Shown piece after piece: positions 8,840 to 16,853 of a DNA stretch of 64,000 nt. The DNA comes from Thermoanaerobaculia bacterium (GTDB lineage Bacteria; Acidobacteriota; Thermoanaerobaculia; Multivoradales; JAGPDF01): the NCBI GenBank assembly GCA_018057705.1, contig JAGPDF010000001.1, positions 1 through 64,000 on the forward strand, in the 5' to 3' direction. The stretch's first letter is position 1; every line of letters begins with the position of its first letter. Made by a program: the position numbers and the translations under genes. The notes beneath the pieces are model-generated. The model had not been told where the DNA came from. It saw only the letters and a program-made list of their open reading frames with translations, and did no database searches.

Positions 8840-11011
8840 GTGACCATCGAAAAGGCGCGGGCCTTCCGCGTCACCGGCCTGGATTGTGCCGAGGAGATCG
8901 CTGCGCTGCGGCGCGAGCTCGGGCCGATCGTCGGCGGCGAGGCGCGGCTGGGCTTCGACCTGCTGCGCGGCCGGATGACGGTCGACGCGGCGGCACGGCG
9001 GATCCCCGACGCCGCCATTCTGGATGGGGTGCGCCGGGCGGGGCTCGCGGCCGAGCCCTGGCGGACCGCGGGCGAAGAGCGCGGCGGCTCCGGCGAGCGC
9101 CTGCGGCGGCGACGCCGGCTCCTGACCGTCCTTTCCGGCATGGCGGCGGCTGCCGGCTTCCTCGGCCACGCGCTCCTCGCCGGCGACCTCGGCGCGGCCC
9201 TCGGCCGCGAAGGACTGGGCGGCGAGCTGCCGGTCCCTCTCCTCGCCCGTCTCTTCTATGCCGTCGGTATCGCGGCCGGAATCGTCCCGGTCCTGCCCAA
9301 GGCCTGGCTGGCGTTGCGGCGGCTGCGCCCCGACATGAATCTCCTGATGACCATCGCCATCGCCGGCGCGATCGCCATCGGGGAGTGGTTCGAGGCCGGC
9401 ACCGTGGCCTTTCTCTTCGCGCTCTCGCTGACGCTCGAGGCCTGGAGCATCGGCCGGGCACGGCACGCCATCGCCAAGCTCCTCGACCTCGTGCCGCCGA
9501 TGGCGCGCCTGGTCACGGCGCAGGGCGAGCGCGAAGTCCATCCGTCGGAGGTCCCCGTCGGGGCCCGGATCGCGGTGCGGCCCGGGGAGCGGCTGGCGCT
9601 CGACGGCCGGGTCGTCGCCGGGCGCTCGACGCTCGACCAGGCGCCGATCACCGGCGAGAGCCGGCCGGTCGAGAAGGCGCCCGGAGACGAGGTCTTCGCC
9701 GGCTCGATCAACGGTCCGGGCGCCCTCGAGATCGAGACCACCGCCCCCGCCGAGGCGACGATGCTGGCCCGGATCCTGCGACTCGTCGAGGAGGCCCAGG
9801 CACGCCGCTCCCCCTCCGAGCGCTGGGTCGACCGCTTCGCCGCGATCTACACCCCGGCGGTCTTCGCCGCCGCGCTCGCGGTCGCTCTGCTGCCGCCGCT
9901 CCTCGCCGGTGCGAGCTGGAGCGAATGGGGCTATCGCGCGCTCGTCCTGCTGGTGATCGGCTGCCCCTGCGCGCTCGTCATCTCGACGCCGGTCGCGATC
10001 GTCGCCGGCCTCGCGGCCGCGGCGCGGCACGGCGTGCTCATCAAGGGAGGCGCCTTCCTCGAGGTGCCCGCCACCCTGCGTGCCTTCGCCTTCGACAAGA
10101 CCGGGACGCTCACCCACGGACGGCCGCGGGTGCTCGAGGTCGTGCCGCTCTCCGGTCACGACGAACGAGAGGTGCTCGAACGGCTGGCGGCGCTCGAGGC
10201 GCGGAGCGAGCATCCGCTCGCCTCGGCCCTGCGCGGTTACGCCGCCGAGCGCGGCATCTCCGCCCCCCCCGCCGAGGAGTTCCGCGCCTTCGAAGGCAAG
10301 GGCGCCTCCGGAAGGGTCGGCGGACGATTGTTCTGGGTCGGTTCCCACCGCTACCTCGAGGAGCGCGGGCAGGAGACGCCCGAGGTCCACGCCCGCCTCG
10401 AGGCGATGTCGCAGGCCGGCCAGACCGCCGTGGTGGTGGGCAACGAAAGCCACGTCTGCGGTCTCGTCGCGGTCGCCGACGGCGTGCGGGAGAGCGCCCG
10501 CGCGACGGTCGCCGAGCTCCACCGGTTGGGGATCGAGACCACCGTCATGCTGACCGGCGACAATCGCGGCACGGCGGAGGCGATCGGCCTGGCGACCGGC
10601 CTCTCCGAGGTGCGCGCCGAGCTGCTGCCCGACGAGAAAGTGGCGGCGATCGAAGAGCTCGTCGCGCGCTACGGGCGGGTGGCGATGGTCGGCGACGGGA
10701 TCAACGACGCGCCGGCTCTCGCCTGCGCTACTCTCGGCATCGCCATGGGTGGCGCCGGCTCGGACGCCGCTATCGAGACCGCCGACGTGGCTCTCCTCTC
10801 TGACGACCTGTCGCGCCTTCCCTGGCTCATCGGACACTCCCGGCGGACGCTCGCGGTGATTCGCCAGAACATCACTTTCGCGCTCGCCGTCAAGGCGCTC
10901 TTCGTCGCCCTCACCTTCCTCGGCACCGCCTCGCTCTGGGCGGCGATCGCCGCCGATATGGGAGCGTCGCTCCTCGTCGTCGCCAACGCCCTCCGCCTGC
11001 TGCGCGGCTGA
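8840..11011 (+). CDS. zntA: P1B-2 type Zn/Cd/Pb-exporting ATPase
   Basis: This 723-residue metal-pumping P-type ATPase has an N-terminal heavy-metal-associated domain (about 8-70) with GLDCAEE. Only C16 of the usual CxxC pair is kept, and Glu replaces the second Cys. The membrane metal site is C375-P-C377. The phosphorylated aspartate is D419 in DKTGTLT, and GDGINDAPAL is present further on. The last helices contain the Lys and Asp (in AADMGASLLV) that define the zinc-type P1B-2 group. The GTG start at 8840 is chosen because AAGGAG lies 10 bases upstream and the HMA fold starts immediately after it; longer in-frame starts add sequence without resemblance. Role: efflux of Zn, Cd or Pb across the inner membrane. 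Confidence 0.9.
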   Translation: MTIEKARAFRVTGLDCAEEIAALRRELGPIVGGEARLGFDLLRGRMTVDAAARRIPDAAILDGVRRAGLAAEPWRTAGEERGGSGERLRRRRRLLTVLSGMAAAAGFLGHALLAGDLGAALGREGLGGELPVPLLARLFYAVGIAAGIVPVLPKAWLALRRLRPDMNLLMTIAIAGAIAIGEWFEAGTVAFLFALSLTLEAWSIGRARHAIAKLLDLVPPMARLVTAQGEREVHPSEVPVGARIAVRPGERLALDGRVVAGRSTLDQAPITGESRPVEKAPGDEVFAGSINGPGALEIETTAPAEATMLARILRLVEEAQARRSPSERWVDRFAAIYTPAVFAAALAVALLPPLLAGASWSEWGYRALVLLVIGCPCALVISTPVAIVAGLAAAARHGVLIKGGAFLEVPATLRAFAFDKTGTLTHGRPRVLEVVPLSGHDEREVLERLAALEARSEHPLASALRGYAAERGISAPPAEEFRAFEGKGASGRVGGRLFWVGSHRYLEERGQETPEVHARLEAMSQAGQTAVVVGNESHVCGLVAVADGVRESARATVAELHRLGIETTVMLTGDNRGTAEAIGLATGLSEVRAELLPDEKVAAIEELVARYGRVAMVGDGINDAPALACATLGIAMGGAGSDAAIETADVALLSDDLSRLPWLIGHSRRTLAVIRQNITFALAVKALFVALTFLGTASLWAAIAADMGASLLVVANALRLLRG

Positions 11012-11112
11012 AGGCCTGGCCAGGCGGCAGCGGGACCGCAATCTTCGCCGAGGGGAGGCCGTCGGCCTTCCGCAGGACTCGGATCGGCCTCCAGCCGCGA
11101 TATCGTCAGCGC

Positions 11113-12501
11113 ATGATCCGGAAAACGAGCCTCGAGCCGGGCGCGCACTCCGCGGCAGCAAGGTCGGGTATGTGGCTGGCGCTCTGCCTCACCCTTCCGC
11201 TCCCAGCGCTGGCAGTCGTGGTGGCCAGTCCGGTTGCCGGTCTCCAGCCTGTCGCGCCCGTCGCCACCCCAGACGCCGACGAGGTCTGGATCACCCTCGG
11301 CGCGGACGCCTTCGCGACGGCGAGCCGCCTCTTCGTCGCCGGCGCGGACGGCCTGGCTCTCACCCGCATCGCCGAGGTCGAGGGCGTCGTCCTGACCCGC
11401 GTGCCGCGCTCGGAGCTGCCGGCGTTGAGCGCGCGCATCCATGACGAGCTCCGGCGCTGCGGCGGCTACTTCGCCCACGAGAGCCGTGCCGAAGGCGAAG
11501 CGGCGCTCGCCCGCCTCGCCTCCCCGCCGCAAGGATCGGCACCAGCCGCGCTCCCCTTCGCGATCGACCGGCCGAACGAAGTCGCGGCCCTCGCGGGCGC
11601 GATCGACGAGGCGCAGATTCTCGCCACGATCACCACCCTGTCGACGAGCTTCCCCAATCGCTATCACGCCCACCCGTCGGGAACGGCGTCCGCGAACTGG
11701 ATCCGCGATCTCTGGGCCGGTTACGCCGCCGCTCGCCCCGAGATCACCGTCGAGCTCTACTCACACGCCGGGATCACGCCGCAGCCCTCCGTCGTCCTGA
11801 CGATCCCGGGGACGACTCTTGCCGACGAGGTCGTCATCCTGGGCGGGCATCAGGACTCGATCAGCTCGGGTTGCTCATTCAATGCCAACTGCACCGCACC
11901 GGGCGCCGACGACGACGCCTCGGGGATCGCGACGCTCTCCGAGGTGCTGCGGGTGGCACTCGCGGCCGGTTTCGCCCCCCAGCGCACCGTGAAGTTCATC
12001 GCCTATGCCGCCGAAGAGGTCGGGCTCGATGGCTCGGACGACATCGCCGCCGATTACTCCGCGGCGGGCGTCGATGTGATTGCCGTGCTGCAGCAGGATA
12101 TGACCGGCTACAACGGGTCGGTCGAGGATTTGGCGCTCATCTCGGACTACACCCACCCGGATCTCACCGCCTTTCTCGGCGAGCTGCTCGATACCTATCA
12201 GCCCGGCCTCCTCTGGACCACGACCACCTGCGGCTACGCCTGCTCCGACCACGCTCCATGGACGAGCCGCGGCTACCGCGCGGCGTTCTCCTTCGAATCC
12301 AGGTTCGGCGACTACAATCCCGAAATCCACTCCATCGACGACACCGTCGCGACACTCGGCGGGAGCGCCGCGCACGCCGCGAAGTTCGCCCGTCTGGCGG
12401 TTGCCTTCCTGGTCGAGACCACGCTCGACGGCTCGGGTCTCTTCAGCGACGGCTTCGAGACCGGCAACGCCAGCAGGTGGTCCGCCGCCGTCTCGCCGTA
12501 G
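11113..12501 (+). CDS. Secreted M28 aminopeptidase with C-terminal tail motif
   Basis: This 462-residue secreted di-zinc aminopeptidase is of the Vibrio/Streptomyces M28 type. A signal peptide covers about residues 1-36, followed by a propeptide-like region. The metal ligands and catalytic residues are recognisable: H246 (GGHQD), D266 (ADDDASG), E301/E302 (AAEEVG), D329 (QQDMTG) and H406 (NPEIHS). The protein ends with LFSDGFETGNASRWS and six more residues, the fullest form of the tail motif in this window. A start at an internal Met (residue 20) is possible but would remove the basic n-region of the signal peptide. It probably completes breakdown of peptides released by the M36 and S8 endopeptidases. 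Confidence 0.9.
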   Translation: MIRKTSLEPGAHSAAARSGMWLALCLTLPLPALAVVVASPVAGLQPVAPVATPDADEVWITLGADAFATASRLFVAGADGLALTRIAEVEGVVLTRVPRSELPALSARIHDELRRCGGYFAHESRAEGEAALARLASPPQGSAPAALPFAIDRPNEVAALAGAIDEAQILATITTLSTSFPNRYHAHPSGTASANWIRDLWAGYAAARPEITVELYSHAGITPQPSVVLTIPGTTLADEVVILGGHQDSISSGCSFNANCTAPGADDDASGIATLSEVLRVALAAGFAPQRTVKFIAYAAEEVGLDGSDDIAADYSAAGVDVIAVLQQDMTGYNGSVEDLALISDYTHPDLTAFLGELLDTYQPGLLWTTTTCGYACSDHAPWTSRGYRAAFSFESRFGDYNPEIHSIDDTVATLGGSAAHAAKFARLAVAFLVETTLDGSGLFSDGFETGNASRWSAAVSP

Positions 12502-12612
12502 TCGCCCGCGCTCCGGGCGCCCAGCACGCCGACGGTCCCCGTCGTCGGTTCGCCGGTCTTCGCGGACGGGCGGCCCGCAACCGGTTTCAGCCAGGACCTT
12601 CACCCGGCGAGC

Positions 12613-12656
12613 GTGTTAACTACCTACAGGCCACCCGGCTGCCGCGTAGAAATTGC
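12613..12656 (+). promoter_or_regulatory. Inverted-repeat regulatory element, copy A
   Basis: The arms are GTGTTAACTAC (12613-12623) and GTAGAAATTGC (12646-12656), separated by 22 bases. The right, gene-proximal arm matches the family consensus best and continues into CTCTTCCCG. A -10-like TACTTT (12682-12687) begins 37 bases from the start of that arm, with TTCCCG in the -35 position. The site serves the lmo0937-family gene at 12771. The left arm is degenerate, consistent with one-directional use. Confidence 0.65.
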
Positions 12657-12770
12657 TCTTCCCGCGGAACGACAGAACGGCTACTTTTCAGAGGCGCCCG
12701 GAGGGGCGGCGACCCGTGACGCCGCCGTTCGACGCAGCATCTCGAACCCGCTTCTGAAAGGGGACTTCTC

Positions 12771-12917
12771 ATGCTCTGGACCATCTTCGTCATCCTCGTC
12801 ATCCTCTGGCTGCTCGGCCTCGTGACTTCGTACACGATGGGCGGCTTCATCCACATCCTGCTGGTGGTGGCCGTGGTCATCCTGATCTTCCGGCTGGTCA
12901 CCGGGCGGCGGCTCTGA
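12771..12917 (+). CDS. lmo0937-family small membrane protein
   Basis: This 48-residue protein is almost wholly two hydrophobic helices (about 2-20 and 26-41) ending in a basic RLVTGRRL. The internal sequence ILWLLGLVTSYTMGGFIH is the hallmark of the lmo0937 family, which is small inner-membrane proteins often induced by stress. AAAGGGGA lies seven bases before the ATG. Its TGA stop overlaps the next ATG by one base (TGATG), so the two genes are translationally coupled. Copy A of the inverted repeat lies about 115 bases upstream. Confidence 0.85.
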   Translation: MLWTIFVILVILWLLGLVTSYTMGGFIHILLVVAVVILIFRLVTGRRL

Positions 12918-13135
12918 TGAGCCCGCTCAAAATCGTGGCGCTGCTGCTCGTCGTCGGCGGCATCGTCGGGCTGATCTACGGCGGCTTCACCTACACCAAG
13001 TCGACCCACGACGCGAAGATCGGTCCGCTCGAGTTTTCGGTCAAGGACAAGGAACGGGTCAACGTTCCCGTCTGGGCCGGCGTCGCCGCCATCGTGGTCG
13101 GCGGCGTGCTGCTCGCCACGGGGCGGAAGACTTAG
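12917..13135 (+). CDS. Small two-helix membrane protein
   Basis: This 72-residue protein has hydrophobic helices at about 5-23 and 51-67. They are separated by a charged periplasmic or cytoplasmic segment containing YTKSTHDAKIGPLEFSV. The arrangement and the YGGF-YTK...IGPLE pattern resemble the small DUF3185-like proteins found beside other stress-induced membrane peptides. That assignment is tentative. Translation is coupled to the lmo0937 gene through a one-base stop/start overlap. It is likely in the same transcript under inverted repeat A. Confidence 0.75.
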   Translation: MSPLKIVALLLVVGGIVGLIYGGFTYTKSTHDAKIGPLEFSVKDKERVNVPVWAGVAAIVVGGVLLATGRKT

Positions 13136-13278
13136 TCCGCCCTCGTGTCGCCGGGGATCGAGCATGAAGCCGCGTGAGCACCCATGCGACTTGCTGAGAA
13201 CGACGTGACCCCCGAAGGGCAGGGCCGTATCCGCGAGCCCGGCCCTTCCGGCGGCACGATCCCGGAGCGCCGAGCTCG

Positions 13279-14292
13279 ATGACCAGAGTCAACCGACAGA
13301 TCATCCTCGCGGCCCGGCCGTTCGGATTCCCCCGAATCTCGGACTTCGAGCTCGCCTACACCTCCCTGCCCTCGCCGGCCGAAGGGGAGGTGCTGGTGCG
13401 AACGGTCTATCTGTCGCTCGACCCCTACATGCGGATCCGAATGAACGCCGGCGGCGCGGATTCCGACTCGATCGGCCTCGGAGCGGTCATGACCGGTGGT
13501 GCGGTCGGCTTCGTCCTCGAGTCCGCGGATCCCGCATTCGAGGTCGGGGACTCCGTCTTTGGCATGCTGGGCTGGCAGGAGTACGCCGTCGCCCGGGCCG
13601 GCGAGCTGCGCAAGCTCGATGCCGCTTCCGCCCCGATCTCCTCGGCTCTGGGCGTCCTGGGCATGCCGGGGCTCGCGGCCTATTTCGGCCTGGTCGACAT
13701 CTGCGCTCCGCAGGCCGGCGAGACCGTCGTGATCTCGGGGGCCGCCGGCGCGGTCGGAATGGTCGCCGGACAGATCGCGAAACTGCGCGGCTGCCGCGTC
13801 GTCGGGGTCGCGGGCAGCGGCGCGAAGGCTGCCTGGCTGCTCGAAGAGCTCGGCTTCGACGCCGCCTGGAACTACAAGGTGGGCGACGATTTCGACTCCA
13901 GATTCGAGACGCTCTGCCCCGCCGGCATCGACGTCTACTTCGACAACGTCGGCGGCGCGATCACCGACGCGGCCATGCGCCACCTCAATCCGGGCGCCCG
14001 GATCAGTCTCTGCGGACAGAACTCGCAGTACAACCTCGAGGCTCCCGAGAGCGGTCCGCGCTGGCTCGACCAGTTGATCGTCAGGCAGGCGAGAGTCCAG
14101 GGCTTTCTGGTTTCCGCCTACCTCGACCGGTTCCCCGAGGGGTGCGCGCAACTGACCCAATGGCTGCATTCCGGGCAGCTCAAGTACCGGGAGGACGTGG
14201 CGCACGGAATCGAGGCGGCGCCGCAGGCTTTCATCGGGATGCTCCAGGGAAGAAACGAAGGCAAACAACTCGTGCAGCTATCGGAGCTCTAG
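13279..14292 (+). CDS. NADPH-dependent MDR oxidoreductase, CurA-like
   Basis: This 337-residue zinc-independent medium-chain reductase is of the leukotriene-B4 12-hydroxydehydrogenase / curcumin reductase family. The N-terminal catalytic domain contains LSLDPYMRIRM. The nucleotide-binding domain carries SGAAGAVGMVAGQIAK (about 155-170), and YFDNVGG follows, all family signatures. It reduces the C=C bond of alpha,beta-unsaturated carbonyls with NADPH, which detoxifies reactive electrophiles. It lies inside the stress-gene island, between the small membrane protein pair and the DUF883 gene. Only a weak GGAG precedes the ATG. There is no inverted repeat immediately upstream, so it may be read through from repeat A. 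Confidence 0.88.
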   Translation: MTRVNRQIILAARPFGFPRISDFELAYTSLPSPAEGEVLVRTVYLSLDPYMRIRMNAGGADSDSIGLGAVMTGGAVGFVLESADPAFEVGDSVFGMLGWQEYAVARAGELRKLDAASAPISSALGVLGMPGLAAYFGLVDICAPQAGETVVISGAAGAVGMVAGQIAKLRGCRVVGVAGSGAKAAWLLEELGFDAAWNYKVGDDFDSRFETLCPAGIDVYFDNVGGAITDAAMRHLNPGARISLCGQNSQYNLEAPESGPRWLDQLIVRQARVQGFLVSAYLDRFPEGCAQLTQWLHSGQLKYREDVAHGIEAAPQAFIGMLQGRNEGKQLVQLSEL

Positions 14293-14355
14293 ACCCGGCA
14301 CCGCGCCGCGGACGAAGCGTCGTTAGTTGCGCACACCTCGAAAGGACGGCGATCC

Positions 14356-14733
14356 ATGATCAAGAACATCGAACGCACCCAGGGCGGAGTGGACTCGCTG
14401 ATCGACCGCACTCGCGACGCCGTCGTCGCGGCCACGGATCGCACCGAACAGGGCATCGAGTCGGCGGCCGGGCGGGTAGTCGAGAAGGCTCATGAGACCG
14501 GCGAGAAGATCCGCGAGAAGGCCGAGTCGGCCTCGCTCGGCGCGCATCGCAGTGTCGCCGGAGCAGCGCAGGCGATCGACCACGGCTACAACAGGGCGAA
14601 GAGTGACTTGACGTGCGCCGCGGCGAAGGCGACCGACTACGTCACCGCCAACCCTGGGAAATCCCTGCTGCTCGTCGCCTCGGCCGGCTTCCTGCTGGGC
14701 CTCCTGGTCCGCGGACGGCGGACGGCGGTCTAA
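14356..14733 (+). CDS. DUF883/ElaB-YqjD-like membrane-anchored protein
   Basis: This 125-residue protein has a long charged amphipathic helical region (about 1-90, rich in Glu, Lys and Arg). A C-terminal anchor follows, YVTANPGKSLLLVASAGFLL, then basic residues. That end is diagnostic of the DUF883/ElaB/YqjD family. In E. coli these tail-anchored proteins associate with ribosomes in stationary phase or stress. GGA lies upstream of the ATG. A degenerate GTCGTTAGTTGC just upstream (about 14320-14331) resembles half of the island's inverted repeat but lacks a good partner. Confidence 0.85.
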   Translation: MIKNIERTQGGVDSLIDRTRDAVVAATDRTEQGIESAAGRVVEKAHETGEKIREKAESASLGAHRSVAGAAQAIDHGYNRAKSDLTCAAAKATDYVTANPGKSLLLVASAGFLLGLLVRGRRTAV

Positions 14734-14800
14734 AGACGATGCAGCCCCGCTTCCCGGACGCCGTCGCCCGTCGCGACGCCGCCCGGGGAGCGGTCCCGAT

Positions 14801-14887
14801 TCACCTTCCCCGGCGCCAGTAGAAGCCGCCGCCGCCAAAGACCAGGACCAGGACGATGATCAGGAGAATCAGGTTCGTGTTGCTCAT
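14801..14887 (-). CDS. 28-residue hydrophobic stress-type peptide
   Basis: This very short gene encodes one hydrophobic helix (NLILLIIVLVLVFGGGGFYW) followed by RRGR. It has a good ribosome binding site (GAGAGGGA six bases before the ATG). The LLIVLVLVFGGGG pattern resembles small DUF3309-like peptides common in stress islands, but it is too short for a firm assignment. Inverted repeat copy B lies 62 bases upstream on its coding side. A CATACT hexamer (14908-14913) is positioned as a -10 element, one helical turn further from the repeat than at the other sites. Confidence 0.7.
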   Translation of the reverse strand: MSNTNLILLIIVLVLVFGGGGFYWRRGR

Positions 14888-14948
14888 GGTTGTCCCTCTC
14901 TTTCTGAAGTATGGGCAAGTCTGTTCCGTTCCTCCCCGTGCGTGAAGC

Positions 14949-14993
14949 GCACTTTCTACCCGGTTGCAGAGCCGCGATTCAGGTAGAAACTGC
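14949..14993. promoter_or_regulatory. Inverted-repeat regulatory element, copy B
   Basis: The arms are GCACTTTCTAC (14949-14959) and GTAGAAACTGC (14983-14993), with a 23-base spacer. The symmetry extends outward to GTGAAGC on the left and GCTGCAC on the right. The 19 bases 14941-14959 are identical to the left arm of copy D at 27036-27054, although the spacers are unrelated. It lies between the 28-residue peptide gene (minus) and the GGDEF gene (plus). Confidence 0.7.
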
Positions 14994-15250
14994 GCTGCAC
15001 GAGCACCCGCCCGCCAGGTAGCCCGAGAAATCGGCAAGGGGCGCCTACCTCGGCGCGCCGGTGCGAGATCCTGAGCTCCTCGCCAGAGCTCCGCAGTCTG
15101 GATTCCGGAGACGAATCAGGCCCCCCCGTGCCTCTCCCGAAGGCTCCACGGCCCGGGTACGCCTCGGCAGCTCCGCGCAAGTCGTTGATTTCATTGAATC
15201 GAACACCTTGCCGGTCGGTCCTCTCGATGGTCAAGGGAAGGTCCCCAAGT

Positions 15251-15265
15251 CGGCATCGGGCTTGC
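15251..15265 (+). promoter_or_regulatory. Candidate sigma-54 promoter for the diguanylate cyclase gene
   Basis: CGGCATCGGGCTTGC has GG and GC separated by exactly ten bases, with GGCA and TTGC matching the -24 and -12 cores. The predicted transcript start is near 15277, about 128 bases before the gene. The match is less complete than those at 34190 and 39369. Confidence 0.45.
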
Positions 15266-15404
15266 GTTCGAGTGTTCTGACCCCCATGCGCCGCCCGCCC
15301 ACGACTTCGCGGTTCGACAGATCGGGAGACTCCTCCCGGAGGAACCGGCATGGAATCGACGTCGGGCCCGGCGCCGGCGGACGCGCCGGTCGGAGGTGCG
15401 AACG

Positions 15405-16772
15405 ATGAACCTCTCCTGGATCCGGTCCCGAACAACGGCAGCGCAACGCCTGTCCCACCGACTCCTCTTCACTCTCGGTGCTCCGCTGGCGCTCATGGCC
15501 GCCGCGGTGGCCCTCGCCGTCGAGAGCCGGCCGGACCTCGCAACGACGATTCTCGTCGGCGGGTTGACGGTGTCGGCGCTGCTCGGAACCGCTCTCGCGT
15601 TCCACTTCGCCCGCCGCCTGTTGCTGCCGCTCAAGGCCATCGTGAAGGCCTCCGACGCCTTGAAGAGCGGTCAGCTCTCTGCACGCGCCCTGGTCCATTG
15701 CGATGACGAGATCGGGCGCCTGGCGCGCTCGTTCAACTCGATGGCCGAGCGGCTCGAGCGCCGCGAACGCGCGGCAACGCGCCTGCACGAGCTCTCCCAC
15801 CTGCTGCAGACGGCCACCGATGCCGGCGAAGCGCTGGCCATTTTCGAGCGCCTGACGCCGGTCCTGCTTCCGGGCGTCTCGGGAGCGATCTACGCCATCA
15901 GTCCGTCGCGCGACGACCTCGAACTGAAGATCCGGTTCGGCCCCGAGGTGCACGAATACAGGCCGCAGGCGGCGCCCGCCGACTGTTGGGCTCTGCGCCA
16001 GGGGCACAGCTACTCGGTCGCGGACGCCGAGCTCAAGCTCGTCTGCGAGCACCTCGGCGGTCGGCACGGCCTGCGCGACGCCTACGCCTGCCTGCCGCTG
16101 GTCACCCAGGGAGAGACCATCGGCCTGCTGCATCTCTCCTTCTCCGCCGCGACGCTCGAGGAGACATCGCTCGACCAACGCGGCGAAGAGCTCGACACCA
16201 TCGCCACCGCCGTCAGCCTGGCGCTCGGCAACCTCGCGCTACGCGAGAAGCTCAAGTCCCAGTCGGTCCGCGACGGACTCACCGGCCTCTACAACCGGCG
16301 ATTCCTCGAGGAGTCGCTGCCGCGCGAGATCGACCGCTGCCGGCGGCGAAATCTGCCGCTGACCGTGGTGATGGCCGATCTCGACCACTTCAAGAAGCTC
16401 AACGACACCTGGGGTCACGAGGCGGGTGATCTCGCGATCCAGAGCTTCGCAGAAACAGCCCGCCGCCACTTCCGCAGCGAGGACCTGCTCTGCCGCTATG
16501 GCGGTGAGGAGTTCTGCTTCGTCCTGCCGGAGTGTTCGCCCGAGGATGCTCTCGCCCGTGCCGAGGCGCTGCTCAGGTTCCAGCGCGAATCGAGCCTGCG
16601 TTTCGGCCGCGACGCGATCGGTCCGGTCACGACCTCGATCGGCATCGCCACCTACCCGGATCAGACCCTCGACGCCAGCGCGCTCGTGCGGCTCGCCGAC
16701 GCCGCGCTCTATCGCGCCAAGCTCAGGGGAAGGGATCAACTGGTGGTGCACGACGGCTCGGCCGCGGCCTGA
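15405..16772 (+). CDS. Membrane diguanylate cyclase (HAMP-GAF-GGDEF)
   Basis: This 455-residue protein has two transmembrane helices (about 20-36 and 44-62) and a HAMP segment (about 63-115). A GAF-like sensor (about 125-285) and a GGDEF domain (about 290-450) follow. The active site is GGEEF at about 367-371. The product-inhibition site RSED lies exactly five residues before it, so the enzyme should make cyclic di-GMP and be feedback-controlled. ATG 15405 is preceded by CGGAGG at ideal spacing; the GTG nine bases upstream overlaps that site. It lies in the stress island downstream of a sigma-54-type promoter match and inverted repeat B. Confidence 0.9.
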   Translation: MNLSWIRSRTTAAQRLSHRLLFTLGAPLALMAAAVALAVESRPDLATTILVGGLTVSALLGTALAFHFARRLLLPLKAIVKASDALKSGQLSARALVHCDDEIGRLARSFNSMAERLERRERAATRLHELSHLLQTATDAGEALAIFERLTPVLLPGVSGAIYAISPSRDDLELKIRFGPEVHEYRPQAAPADCWALRQGHSYSVADAELKLVCEHLGGRHGLRDAYACLPLVTQGETIGLLHLSFSAATLEETSLDQRGEELDTIATAVSLALGNLALREKLKSQSVRDGLTGLYNRRFLEESLPREIDRCRRRNLPLTVVMADLDHFKKLNDTWGHEAGDLAIQSFAETARRHFRSEDLLCRYGGEEFCFVLPECSPEDALARAEALLRFQRESSLRFGRDAIGPVTTSIGIATYPDQTLDASALVRLADAALYRAKLRGRDQLVVHDGSAAA

Positions 16773-16799
16773 CCGTAGAGATTCCACGAGAAAAGCGAA

Positions 16800-16832
16800 G
16801 GGCCGGCGATCGACAGTTCGACCGGCCGGCCC
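16800..16832 (-). terminator. Terminator between convergent genes, mainly for the minus strand
   Basis: GGGCCGGC and GCCGGCCC form an 8-bp stem around a 17-base loop. On the minus strand it is followed by TTCGCTTTTCTC, a T-rich tract, 20 bases after the DUF6600-like gene. On the plus strand no T run follows. Confidence 0.5.
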
Positions 16833-16853
16833 CAATGTGTCCTCGAATCCGTA

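Larger units (their letters stand above)
14888..15404. other. 517-base divergent control region
   Basis: No protein-coding gene is convincing here. An open frame from 15061 has no ribosome binding site and no resemblance. The region holds inverted repeat copy B near its left end, an AT-rich patch around 15180-15200, and a sigma-54-type promoter match at 15251-15265 facing the diguanylate cyclase gene. Confidence 0.5.

Noticed and set aside
15061-15408. A 115-residue open frame in the control region before the diguanylate cyclase
   Set aside because: No ribosome binding site, no resemblance to any family, and it overlaps the ribosome binding site of the real gene.
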